Positions 50,352-59,337 of a stretch of DNA of 59,652 nt are shown piece by piece. The notes beneath the pieces are model-generated. The model worked only from the letters and a program-made list of their open reading frames with translations, did not search any database and was not told where the DNA came from. The DNA is from an uncultured Bacteroidales bacterium (GTDB taxonomy: Bacteria > Bacteroidota > Bacteroidia > Bacteroidales > UBA932): assembly GCA_900316525.1 (NCBI GenBank), contig ONDF01000016.1, positions 1 through 59,652 of the forward strand. The letters run 5' to 3'. The first letter of the stretch is position 1. Every line of letters starts with the position of its first letter. The position numbers were made by a program, and so were the translations under genes.

Positions 50352-50559
50352 GCAAGAGAAAGACGGCAAATACATCTTCGGCGTCGTGAAGGTGGGGGAC
50401 AAGGGACAAATCGTCATCCCCAAGGACGCGCGTAATGTCTATGGCATCAAGCCGGGCGATGCCCTGATCATGCTCGGGGACGAGCGCGGCATCGCCCTCC
50501 TCAAGACGGAAATCTTCCAGAACGCGATCGACCAGGCGATGGGGGGCCTGACCAAATGA
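50350..50559 (+). CDS. AbrB/SpoVT-family transcriptional regulator
   Basis: A 69-residue protein with an N-terminal swapped-hairpin AbrB domain (VVKVGDKGQIVIPKDARNVYGIKPGDALIMLGDERGIALLK). Such domains dimerise and bind DNA, and occur in transition-state regulators and antitoxins. It overlaps the acyltransferase gene by ATGA, so the two are co-translated. A large inverted repeat in its leader suggests autoregulation. No toxin gene is adjacent, so an antitoxin role is unlikely. Confidence 0.88.
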   Translation: MQEKDGKYIFGVVKVGDKGQIVIPKDARNVYGIKPGDALIMLGDERGIALLKTEIFQNAIDQAMGGLTK

Positions 50560-51668
50560 GAAAGCATTGGATCGACAACCTGCGCTGGGCGACGGTGCTC
50601 CTGGTGCTGTTCTACCACGTTTTTTACTTCTACAACAACAAGGGGGTGTTCGGCGGCATCGGCGGTTTCGGCGAGTACCCGCAGTGCCCCCAGTACCAGG
50701 ACGTGGTGATGTACATCCTGTATCCCTTCTTCATGCCGCTGCTGTTCCTCCTCGCGGGCATCAGCGCGCGGTACGCGTTGCAGAAGTATCCCGCCAAGGA
50801 ATGGTTCAAGGCCCGCACCCGGAAACTGCTGGTTCCCGGCACCATCGGCCTGCTCGTGTTCCATTGGATGGTGGGGTATTTCAATACGGTCGTGGCCGAA
50901 AGGCAAGGCGTGTTCGAGGGAGTCCCCGGTGTGGTCAAGTATTTCATCATGGCGTTCTCCGGCACCGGCCCGCTCTGGTTCGTCCAGGTGCTCTGGCTGC
51001 TGTGCCTCGTGCTCCTCGCGGTGCGGGCGCTGGACCGCAAGGACAGGCTCTGGACTTGGTGCGGGAAGGCCAATCTCGTCTGGATCATCCTGCTCGGGGT
51101 CCTGTTCTGGCTCGGCGAGCAGACGCTCGTCAAGAACCCCCGCCCGGCCACGCTGGACGGCCTCCTGAACCTGTACAAGCCCATTTTCTACCTCATTCCT
51201 TTCCTGCTGGGATACTTCGTGTTCTCCCACGACGAGGTGCAGGAGAAGCTGGGTAAGGCCTGGATTCCCCTGATGGCCTGCGCGGTCGTCGCCGGCGGCA
51301 TCCTCATCGGCACCACCTTCGGCCAGGACAACACGTCGCCGCAGTACCTGGGCAGCCCGCTGAACTGCATCTACGGATGGCTCATGTGCCTTGCGATGAT
51401 GGCCTGGTTCCAGGCGAAGTTCGACTGCACCAGCCCGTTCTCGGCCTATATGACCAAGAGCAGCTACGGCATCTACATCGTCCATTACCTGGTCATCGCC
51501 AGCCTGGGCTATATGATGAAAACCTACACCCAGCTGCCGCCGTGGTCCATGTACGTGATCCTGGCGGTTGCGGTGTTCACGCTTTCTCCGCTGATCTACG
51601 AGCTCCTGCACCGGATTCCTTTCGTCCGCTGGGCCGTCTTCGGCGAGAGCCGGAAAAACCGGTCCTGA
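50556..51668 (+). CDS. Acyltransferase 3 family membrane protein
   Basis: A 370-residue protein with about ten membrane helices of the acyltransferase-3/OafA type. RKHWIDNLRWATVLLVLFYHV near the N terminus contains the conserved arginine and histidine. Such enzymes O-acylate extracellular glycans or antibiotics; the acceptor here is unknown. It is regulated together with the preceding AbrB gene. Confidence 0.88.
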   Translation: MRKHWIDNLRWATVLLVLFYHVFYFYNNKGVFGGIGGFGEYPQCPQYQDVVMYILYPFFMPLLFLLAGISARYALQKYPAKEWFKARTRKLLVPGTIGLLVFHWMVGYFNTVVAERQGVFEGVPGVVKYFIMAFSGTGPLWFVQVLWLLCLVLLAVRALDRKDRLWTWCGKANLVWIILLGVLFWLGEQTLVKNPRPATLDGLLNLYKPIFYLIPFLLGYFVFSHDEVQEKLGKAWIPLMACAVVAGGILIGTTFGQDNTSPQYLGSPLNCIYGWLMCLAMMAWFQAKFDCTSPFSAYMTKSSYGIYIVHYLVIASLGYMMKTYTQLPPWSMYVILAVAVFTLSPLIYELLHRIPFVRWAVFGESRKNRS

Positions 51669-51686
51669 GCGGTTTCTTTGGATATA

Positions 51687-51753
51687 AAACGGCCTTTTCA
51701 GCATAAAAATGCAGTTAAATGGATAAGTCAGCATTTTTGCGAAAGGGCCGTTT
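51687..51753 (+). terminator. Long imperfect hairpin after the acyltransferase gene
   Basis: The arms 51687-51712 and 51731-51753 pair as AAACGGCC/GGCCGTTT, then TTTC/GAAA and AAAAATGC/GCATTTTT, with a small bulge and an 18-nt loop. The T-run after the stem is weak (TTTGATTAT). A terminator is the simplest reading; a structured RNA or remnant of a small inverted-repeat element is possible. The rest of 51669-51923 shows no gene, although a short frame without a start codon runs through it. Confidence 0.5.
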
Positions 51754-51865
51754 GATTATAGTATTCTTCTGAAAGGCAAGATTGGCCGTCAGATGGATAG
51801 CGTTTTAGCGCGTTTGGCCGAAAATGCTAAGCCGAGGGGCCTGGAAGGGCAAAAAATGTAAGAAT

Positions 51866-51894
51866 TTTGTAATTTAAAAATTTTAGTATTTTTG
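51866..51894 (+). promoter_or_regulatory. Promoter of the isocitrate dehydrogenase-citrate synthase operon
   Basis: TATTTTTG (51887-51894) matches TAnnTTTG, with TTTG at 51866-51869 (17-bp spacing, slightly short) and an AT-rich spacer. The ATG of the isocitrate dehydrogenase gene is 29 bp downstream. Confidence 0.5.
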
Positions 51895-51923
51895 CCCAAG
51901 TCCATAGTTAGTTAGTAGTTGCC

Positions 51924-53132
51924 ATGTCAAAGATTACCAAAACCCCCGCGGGCCTGAGGGTCCCCGATGCTGTCACCATTCCGTTCATCACGGGCGATGG
52001 AATTGGAAAGGAAATCTCGCCGGTCTGCCGGGCGGTCGTCGATGCGGCCGTCAAGCAGGCATTCAAAGGAAACCGCTCGATCGAGTGGCTGGAAGTGGAA
52101 GCCGGTCAGGAGGCGTTCAAGAAACGCGGTTCTTACCTGCCGGATGAGACGGTGGCGGCCTTCAAGGAGTACCGGGTCGGCCTCAAGGGGCCGCTCAATA
52201 CGCCGGCGGGCCGGGGGGTTCGGTCTTTGAACGTGGCCCTGCGCCAGGCGCTGGACCTCTATGCCTGCGTGCGTCCTTTCCGCTATTTCTACGGCGTCTA
52301 TTCCCCGGTGAAGTATCCCGAGCGGATCGACATCACCGTGTTCCGCGAGAATACGGAGGACGTCTATGCCGGCATCGAGTGGCCCTACGGCTCCGAGAAC
52401 GCCGCAAAGTTCAGCAAGTTCCTCACCGAGGAGCTCCAGGAGACCAAGGTCCGCTTCCCGGAAACCGCCGCGTACGGTGTGAAACCCGTCTCGAAGGAGG
52501 GTACGGAGCGCCTGGTCCGCCAGGCGATCCAATACGCGCTGAGCCATCATCGCCGCAGCGTGACCCTGGTGCACAACGGCAATATCATGAAGTACACCGA
52601 GGGCGCCTTCTGCAACTGGGCCTATGAGCTGGCCGAACGGGAGTTCGGGCCGTATCTCTCCTCGGGCCGCCTGGTCGTGACGGGCATCACCTGCGACGCT
52701 TTCCTGCAGAACGCCATCTCCAATCCGGAGGAGTACGGCGTCATCGCCACGCTGAACCTGAACGGCGACTACATTTCCGACGTGCTGGCCGCCCAGGTCG
52801 GCGGTGTCGGGATGGCCCCGAGCGGCAACATCAATTACGAGACCGGCCACGGCATCTTCGAAGTGACGCACGGCGTCGCCTCCGACATCGAGGGAAAGAA
52901 CGTGGCGAACCCCAGTTCGCTCATCCTCTCCGCCGCCATGATGCTGGAGCACATCGGCTGGAACGATGCGGCCAGGCTCATCGTCACGGCCATGGAGCGC
53001 GTGCTGCGCCAGGGCATTTCCACCTCGGATGTCGCCGAATCCGTCAAACATGGCAAGTGCGTCGGAACCAGGGAGTTCGGCGACGCGCTCATCGCGATGA
53101 TGAATCCTTCTTCCCATTTCGGTACGCGTTAG
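51924..53132 (+). CDS. icd: Isocitrate dehydrogenase, predicted NAD-specific
   Basis: A 402-residue cytoplasmic enzyme oxidising isocitrate to 2-oxoglutarate. The E. coli-type framework is clear: SLNVALRQ (substrate Ser), FRENTEDVYAGIEW, HNGNIMKYTEGAF and NLNGDYISD. At the cofactor site E. coli NADP-enzyme residues Lys344, Tyr345 and Val351 are replaced by Asp321, Ile322 and Ala328 (HGVASDIEG...). Tyr391 and Arg395 are replaced by Ser368 and Glu372. These are the changes known to switch specificity to NAD. Citrate synthase begins directly at the stop codon. Confidence 0.92.
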   Translation: MSKITKTPAGLRVPDAVTIPFITGDGIGKEISPVCRAVVDAAVKQAFKGNRSIEWLEVEAGQEAFKKRGSYLPDETVAAFKEYRVGLKGPLNTPAGRGVRSLNVALRQALDLYACVRPFRYFYGVYSPVKYPERIDITVFRENTEDVYAGIEWPYGSENAAKFSKFLTEELQETKVRFPETAAYGVKPVSKEGTERLVRQAIQYALSHHRRSVTLVHNGNIMKYTEGAFCNWAYELAEREFGPYLSSGRLVVTGITCDAFLQNAISNPEEYGVIATLNLNGDYISDVLAAQVGGVGMAPSGNINYETGHGIFEVTHGVASDIEGKNVANPSSLILSAAMMLEHIGWNDAARLIVTAMERVLRQGISTSDVAESVKHGKCVGTREFGDALIAMMNPSSHFGTR

Positions 53133-54476
53133 ATGAACAAGGATTATTTGATATACAAGCTGGCGGACCGGGTGAAGGGCGCCAGCCGGATCGATAGCTC
53201 CCTGTTCCCCAAGTATGGCGTCAAGCGCGGCTTGCGGAACGAGGACGGGTCAGGTGTCCTGGTGGGCCTGACGAATGTCGGCAATGTCGTCGGCTACCGG
53301 CGGGAGGAAGACGGGAGTCTGACCCCCGTGGAGGGCAAGCTGTTTTACCGCGGGTACGAGCTCAGCGAACTGGTCGCGCCGCTCCGGAAGGAGAACCGGC
53401 TGGGGTTCGAGGAAGTGGCCTACCTGCTGCTCTCGGGCGACCTGCCCGACCGGGAGGAACTGGACTCCTTCCGCGAGCTGCTGAACTCCAAGATGCCCCT
53501 GGACCACCGTTCCATGGTCCATATCATCGACCTGGAGGGCTCCAACATCATGAACATCCTGGCGCGTTGCGTCCTGGAGATGTACACCTTCGACGACAAT
53601 CCGGAGGACCTGTCCCGGGACAACCTGATGCGCCAGTCCATCGACCTGATCGCGAAGTTCCCGACCATCATCGCCTATGCCTACAACTGCTACCGGCATT
53701 CCGTGCAGGGGCGGGGGCTCCATATCCGCCATCCCCAGGAGAACCTTTCCCTGGCCGAGAACTTCCTCTACCTGCTGAAAGGCGATTTCACGCCGCTCGA
53801 GGCCCAGATGCTGGACCTGCTGCTGATCACGCAGGCGGAACACGGCGGCGGTAACAACTCGACCTTCACGGTCCGCGTGACGAGTTCCTCGCGGACGGAC
53901 ACGTACTCGTCCATCGCCGCCGGCATCGGCTCCCTGAAGGGACGTCTCCACGGCGGCGCCAACATCATGGTGGCCGATATGTTCCAGCACCTGCGGGAAG
54001 TCATCCGGGACTGGTCCGATACGGAGGAGATCGACGCGTACCTGAACCGGATGCTGGACAAGGAGGCGTATGACCAGACGGGGCTTATCTACGGTCTCGG
54101 GCATGCCGTCTATACGATCAGCGACCCCCGCGCCGTGAACCTGAAGGAGCAGGCGCGGCGGCTGGCCGAGGAGAAGGGGCGGATGAAGGAGTACGAGTTC
54201 CTGTGCAAGATCGAGGAACGCGGCCTCGCGTGCATCCGGGCCCGCCGGAACTCGCCCCGTCCCATCTGCGCCAACCTGGACTTCTATTCCGGCTTCATCT
54301 ATGAGATGATCGGCATTCCCCGGGAGCTCTATACGCCCATCTTCGCGATGTCCCGCATCGTGGGCTGGTGCGCCCACCGGATCGAGGAACTGAATTTCGA
54401 AGACAAGCGGATCATCCGTCCGGCCTACATGAACGTGGCCGGCCAGCGGAAGTACGAACCCCTCTCCAAGCGGTAA
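53133..54476 (+). CDS. gltA: Citrate synthase
   Basis: A 447-residue enzyme condensing oxaloacetate with acetyl-CoA. It is of the divergent Bacteroidales type (start MNKDYLIYKLADRVK). Active-site segments are present: AEHGGGNNSTF (His), LHGGAN (His) and DFYSGFIYEM (Asp). It begins at the base after the isocitrate dehydrogenase stop codon, so the two are co-transcribed to make 2-oxoglutarate for glutamate synthesis. Aconitase is not in the window. Confidence 0.95.
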   Translation: MNKDYLIYKLADRVKGASRIDSSLFPKYGVKRGLRNEDGSGVLVGLTNVGNVVGYRREEDGSLTPVEGKLFYRGYELSELVAPLRKENRLGFEEVAYLLLSGDLPDREELDSFRELLNSKMPLDHRSMVHIIDLEGSNIMNILARCVLEMYTFDDNPEDLSRDNLMRQSIDLIAKFPTIIAYAYNCYRHSVQGRGLHIRHPQENLSLAENFLYLLKGDFTPLEAQMLDLLLITQAEHGGGNNSTFTVRVTSSSRTDTYSSIAAGIGSLKGRLHGGANIMVADMFQHLREVIRDWSDTEEIDAYLNRMLDKEAYDQTGLIYGLGHAVYTISDPRAVNLKEQARRLAEEKGRMKEYEFLCKIEERGLACIRARRNSPRPICANLDFYSGFIYEMIGIPRELYTPIFAMSRIVGWCAHRIEELNFEDKRIIRPAYMNVAGQRKYEPLSKR

Positions 54477-54496
54477 CAAGCGTCAGTAATAATAAT

Positions 54497-54539
54497 TTCG
54501 TTGAAATAGTACAACGAATGGTTAAAATGTGTAACTTTA
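54497..54539 (+). promoter_or_regulatory. Inverted-repeat operator and promoter of the transhydrogenase operon
   Basis: TTCGTTG (54497-54503) and CAACGAA (54512-54518) form a perfect 7-bp inverted repeat with an 8-nt spacer. It ends 13 bp before a TAACTTTA -7 element (54532-54539, one mismatch from TAnnTTTG), so it covers the -33 region. The ATG lies 39 bp downstream. A redox-sensing repressor would make sense, but the regulator is not identified. Confidence 0.5.
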
Positions 54540-54578
54540 TAGGCACATTTTACTGCATTATTACTAACACTTGTCACT

Positions 54579-55736
54579 ATGATCATTGGTATTCCCAAGG
54601 AAATCATGCACGACGAAGCTCGTGTAGCCGCCACACCCGAAACGGTGGGGAAGTTTGTCCAGGACGGTTTTGAGGTGCTCGTGGAGCGCCACGCCGGCGA
54701 CGGCGCCCTCTATCATGACGAGGATTACATCCAGGCCGGCGCGAAGATCGTCGACAACCCGCAGGAGATCTACGACCGCGCGGAGATGATCCTCAAGGTC
54801 AAGGAACCCCTGATGAACGAGGCCCTGCACAAGCACGAAGTGGACATGATGCACAAGGGCCAGGTCCTCATCACCTTTATCCATCCCGCCTCCCCGGTGA
54901 ACCACGAGATGGTGAAGGCGCTCTCCGCCAAAGGCGTGACGGCCATCACCCTGGACGGCATTCCGCGCATTTCCCGCGCCCAGAGCATGGACGCGCTTAC
55001 CTCGATGAGCACCTGCGCCGGCTACAAGGGCATCCTGATGGCGGCCAATATGCTCACGACCTTCGTTCCGCAGATGTTCACGGCCGTCGGCCAGATCAAG
55101 CCCGCCAAGGTGATGGTCATCGGCGTGGGCGTCGCCGGCCTGCAGGCCCTCGCGACCGCCAAGCGCCTCGGCGCGATCACCTATGCCGCCGATATCCGCC
55201 CGATGGCTTCCGAGAATGCGATGTCCCTGGGCGCGAAGGTGGTCGATACCACCGTCCCGCCGGAGCTGGCCATCGCCGAAGGCGGCTATGCCAACCGGCT
55301 GCCGGCCGATGTCCTCATCCAGGAGCAGGAAGCCCTGAAGGCGACCATCCAGGAGATGGACATCGTCTTCTGCTCCGCCCTCATCCCCGGCAAGATCGCC
55401 CCGGTCATCATCACGGAAGAGATGGTGAAGGGCATGAAGAAGGGGTCCGTCATCGTGGACATCTCCATCGACCAGGGCGGCAACTGCGAGCTCACCCCGA
55501 AGGGCGGCATCGAGACCAAGTACGGCGTGACGCTGATGGGGGTGAAGAACATCCCCGGCCTCCTGCCGACGAGCTCCACCTGGATGTTCTCCAACAACCT
55601 CTACAACCTCGTGCGCTACCTGGTCAAGGACGGCAAGTTCGTGCTCGACCGCGACGACGAGATCGTCCAGAAGTCGCTGGTGTGCATCGACGGCCAGCTG
55701 GTCCATCAGGGCGCCCGCGAGGCCATGGGCTTATGA
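54579..55736 (+). CDS. pntAA: NAD(P) transhydrogenase subunit alpha part 1 (NAD-binding domain I)
   Basis: A 385-residue peripheral protein forming the NAD(H)-binding domain I. It has the alanine dehydrogenase/transhydrogenase fold: N-terminal GIPKEIMHDEARVAATPETV and a Rossmann segment KVMVIGVGVAGLQALATAKRLGA. The RxxDG-like loop of domain I is seen in DQGGNCELT. It corresponds to the separate domain-I subunit of three-gene transhydrogenases. The next gene overlaps by ATGA. Confidence 0.95.
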   Translation: MIIGIPKEIMHDEARVAATPETVGKFVQDGFEVLVERHAGDGALYHDEDYIQAGAKIVDNPQEIYDRAEMILKVKEPLMNEALHKHEVDMMHKGQVLITFIHPASPVNHEMVKALSAKGVTAITLDGIPRISRAQSMDALTSMSTCAGYKGILMAANMLTTFVPQMFTAVGQIKPAKVMVIGVGVAGLQALATAKRLGAITYAADIRPMASENAMSLGAKVVDTTVPPELAIAEGGYANRLPADVLIQEQEALKATIQEMDIVFCSALIPGKIAPVIITEEMVKGMKKGSVIVDISIDQGGNCELTPKGGIETKYGVTLMGVKNIPGLLPTSSTWMFSNNLYNLVRYLVKDGKFVLDRDDEIVQKSLVCIDGQLVHQGAREAMGL

Positions 55737-56029
55737 TACATCCGCTGATCCTCGTCGCAGTCTTTGTCGTGAGCGCGGTCCTGGGGTATTTCATCATCAG
55801 GACCGTGCCCAGCTTGCTTCATACGCCGCTGATGTCCGGGATGAACGCCCTGTCCGGGGTGACGATCGTCGGCGCCATCGTGGCGACGGGCGTCGCTTTC
55901 CTCGCCGGGGACGGCTTCTGGGCCCAGCTCGCCGGCGGCCTGGCCATCGTGCTGGCGGCGGTCAATGTGTTCGGCGGCTTCGGCGTGACGCACCGGATGC
56001 TGAAGATGTTCGACAAGAAAAAGAAGTAG
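55733..56029 (+). CDS. pntAB: NAD(P) transhydrogenase subunit alpha part 2 (membrane)
   Basis: A 98-residue membrane protein with three helices (about 4-22, 40-60 and 63-82) forming part of the proton channel, domain II. The start at 55733 overlaps the pntAA stop by ATGA and gives the family's normal length. It is followed after 3 bp by pntB. Confidence 0.94.
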   Translation: MIHPLILVAVFVVSAVLGYFIIRTVPSLLHTPLMSGMNALSGVTIVGAIVATGVAFLAGDGFWAQLAGGLAIVLAAVNVFGGFGVTHRMLKMFDKKKK

Positions 56030-56032
56030 GGG

Positions 56033-57541
<1,509 letters not shown>

Positions 57542-57562
57542 AGCATCCTTTAAGCACGAAAC

Positions 57563-57598
57563 AAAAGGAGCCGGCTCAGGACGAGTCGGCTCCTTTTT
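57563..57598. terminator. Bidirectional Rho-independent terminator
   Basis: AAAAGGAGCCGGCTC and GAGTCGGCTCCTTTT form a 15-bp stem (one G-T pair) with a 5-nt loop. Runs of T follow on the plus strand and on the minus strand, so it can end both pntB and the convergent hydrolase gene. Confidence 0.92.
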
Positions 57599-57607
57599 CA
57601 TGGGCGT

Positions 57608-58900
57608 TTATTTGAACTGGGTCATCCACTGAATCATAAGCTCCAGGGCCTCGGGAGCGAAGGTTTCTTCGATGTTGCGGTATTCCGCGACAGCCCCGGT
57701 GGTGCAGTGCTGGAAGAGGTGGTTGACACCGTCGATGGCTTCGATCTTGTTCTTGGGAGAGGCGGGAAGACCTTCGCGCAGCGCGCCGAGGTTGCTTTCG
57801 TAATCCACCTGGATGTCCTTCGTGCCATTCAAGGCCAGCACGGGGCAGGTAATGCCGCCCAGTTTCGGGCGCATGTCCAGTGAGAGCAGTTTCCGCATCC
57901 ACGGCGTCTGAATCTGTATCATAACGCTTTGATAGACCTGCTTCAGCGCATCCGGGACGTCGAGTTCGTCCGGGAAAGGCATCCTGCCACCGTGGACACG
58001 CACATAGGCGGCCTCGCCGATGGCTTTGCAGACGGTTTCAATCTGGTCTTCCGGATATCCGGCCGCTTCGAGGGCGGTCCGGCTCTGCGCGACGAGCAGT
58101 TCGATGCCGGAGACGACCATGCCGGCCAGGCTGATGATGAAATCGGCCTGGCCTTCCGCCGCCAGCATCAGGGCGATGGTGCCGCCTTCGCTGTGGCCGA
58201 TGACGCCCACCTTGTCGAAGCGTTCCCGCAGCAGTTTGATGCCGGCGAGGGCGTCCTCCTTGAAGTCGATGGTGGTGGCTTCCATCACGTCTCCGGTCGA
58301 TCCTCCCACACCCCGGTCGTCGCAGCGGAGCGTGGCGATTCCGGCCCGCGCGAGGGCATCGGCAATGACTGCAAAGGGCTTGTGTTCAAAGATTTCCTCG
58401 TTGCGATCCTCCTGCCCGCTGCCGGTGACCATGATGAGGACGGGCGTCTTGCGCGTGTAACCTTCCGGCAGGACGAGGGTTCCGGCCAATTTGGCCTCGC
58501 CGTTGGTGAAGGTGACTTCCTCTTCGGTGTAAGGGAAGGGCCCGACAGGAGTCTGCGGCCGGTTCAGTTTCTTTTCCGGAGTCAAGGCCAAGGGGAAAGA
58601 AAGGCCCCCCTGCTTGAACGTGCCCAGAATCTGCTTGCCCGCCCAGAGGCCTTCATAGGAGGCCATCAGGGCGGGAATCTTGATGGTGATGCTTCCGATG
58701 GCCGTCCTTTCGATCTGGACGGGTATACCCTGCGCCGCCTGGTCCGGAGAATCCAGGGTAGGTTCGTCTCCATCCAGGTGGAACACGATGGTGAGGGGGG
58801 TGCCCTGGACATCCAGTTTCCCCGACCAGTTCCCCGTCTGCGCGTTCGCCAGGAACGCGGTGGAGAGCAGCAGAACAGCGGCAGCAAGGATCTTTTTCAT
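57608..58900 (-). CDS. Exported alpha/beta hydrolase (S33-like)
   Basis: A 430-residue exported protein (signal peptide to about residue 20, LANAQ). Residues about 22-120 form a beta-rich N-terminal domain. The alpha/beta-hydrolase domain (about 125-430) has MVTGSGQEDRN, nucleophile elbow GHSEGG, the Asp-bearing LNGTKDIQV and the His-bearing NHLFQH. Such proteins are esterases or aminopeptidases of unknown substrate. It is monocistronic; its promoter overlaps a large palindrome. Codon use is less GC-biased than in the transhydrogenase operon. Confidence 0.85.
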   Translation of the reverse strand: MKKILAAAVLLLSTAFLANAQTGNWSGKLDVQGTPLTIVFHLDGDEPTLDSPDQAAQGIPVQIERTAIGSITIKIPALMASYEGLWAGKQILGTFKQGGLSFPLALTPEKKLNRPQTPVGPFPYTEEEVTFTNGEAKLAGTLVLPEGYTRKTPVLIMVTGSGQEDRNEEIFEHKPFAVIADALARAGIATLRCDDRGVGGSTGDVMEATTIDFKEDALAGIKLLRERFDKVGVIGHSEGGTIALMLAAEGQADFIISLAGMVVSGIELLVAQSRTALEAAGYPEDQIETVCKAIGEAAYVRVHGGRMPFPDELDVPDALKQVYQSVMIQIQTPWMRKLLSLDMRPKLGGITCPVLALNGTKDIQVDYESNLGALREGLPASPKNKIEAIDGVNHLFQHCTTGAVAEYRNIEETFAPEALELMIQWMTQFK

Positions 58901-58923
58901 GGAAGAACGATTTGGTGTTGCAA

Positions 58924-58979
58924 CAAAGATAGATATTATTTATTGAAAAACAATAATTGTTGCTAAAATTTCAATAAAT
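58924..58979 (-). promoter_or_regulatory. Promoter with nested palindromic operator
   Basis: The minus-strand -7 element TATCTTTG is at 58924-58931, 23 bp before the hydrolase start. Just upstream lie perfect 11-bp inverted repeats, ATTTATTGAAA (58938-58948) and TTTCAATAAAT (58969-58979). Between them is a smaller palindrome, AACAATAATTGTT (58949-58961). The inner palindrome covers the -33 region, as expected for a repressor site. No regulator gene is adjacent. The rest of 58980-59052 shows nothing recognisable. Confidence 0.6.
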
Positions 58980-59052
58980 TTGGTCTGGCTAGTGGCCGCA
59001 AGCCACCATTCGAAGCCGCGGTCTCCCGCTGATCAGTCTTCCAAAAAATGGT

Positions 59053-59060
59053 TATCTTTG
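59053..59060 (+). promoter_or_regulatory. -7 promoter element TATCTTTG
   Basis: TATCTTTG matches TAnnTTTG and lies 27 bp before the ATG of the broken membrane-protein gene at 59088. Confidence 0.45.
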
Positions 59061-59087
59061 AAAGTTCGATAAATCGAGTGATAAACT

Positions 59088-59218
59088 ATGCCTAACAAAT
59101 CTTTGACAGGAACTGGTGGAAGGATTTTGTGGTCGCCATCCTTGCCACGACCGTTTCTATCGTCTTGACCTTCGGCACAGGCAAACTGGTCAGTGAATTC
59201 TCATTTGAAGTGCAATAG
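59088..59218 (+). pseudogene. Frameshifted, truncated N-terminal membrane-protein remnant
   Basis: The frame FDRNWWKDFVVAILATTVSI...TFGTGKLVSEFSFEVQ-stop (59102-59218) looks like the start of a single-helix Bacteroidales membrane protein. It has no start codon of its own. The ATG at 59088 is out of frame by one base: restoring one A in the AAA run at 59096-59098 would give MPNKIFDRNWW. The protein also ends after about 43 residues instead of continuing, so it is probably broken twice. Family assignment is by memory of similar hypothetical proteins. Confidence 0.45.
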
Positions 59219-59233
59219 GCGGATTCAACGGAA

Positions 59234-59260
59234 AAAGGATGCCATAGAATGACATCCTTT
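59234..59260 (+). terminator. Hairpin, possible terminator
   Basis: AAAGGATG and CATCCTTT form a perfect 8-bp stem with an 11-nt loop. The following T-run is short (TTTCG). It lies 15 bp after the pseudogene stop and may be the terminator of the remnant. Confidence 0.5.
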
Positions 59261-59337
59261 CGTGTCCCGGGCGGGAGCACTTTTGTATGCTTATAATCAG
59301 CGTATTACAAAATTTCCAAGCCGAAACGCAAGCTATA

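Noticed and set aside
51768..51861. Short open frame ending in ...ENAKPRGLEGQKM before the isocitrate dehydrogenase gene
   Set aside because: There is no start codon with a promoter, it runs out of a hairpin, and I recognise no family. It may be chance.
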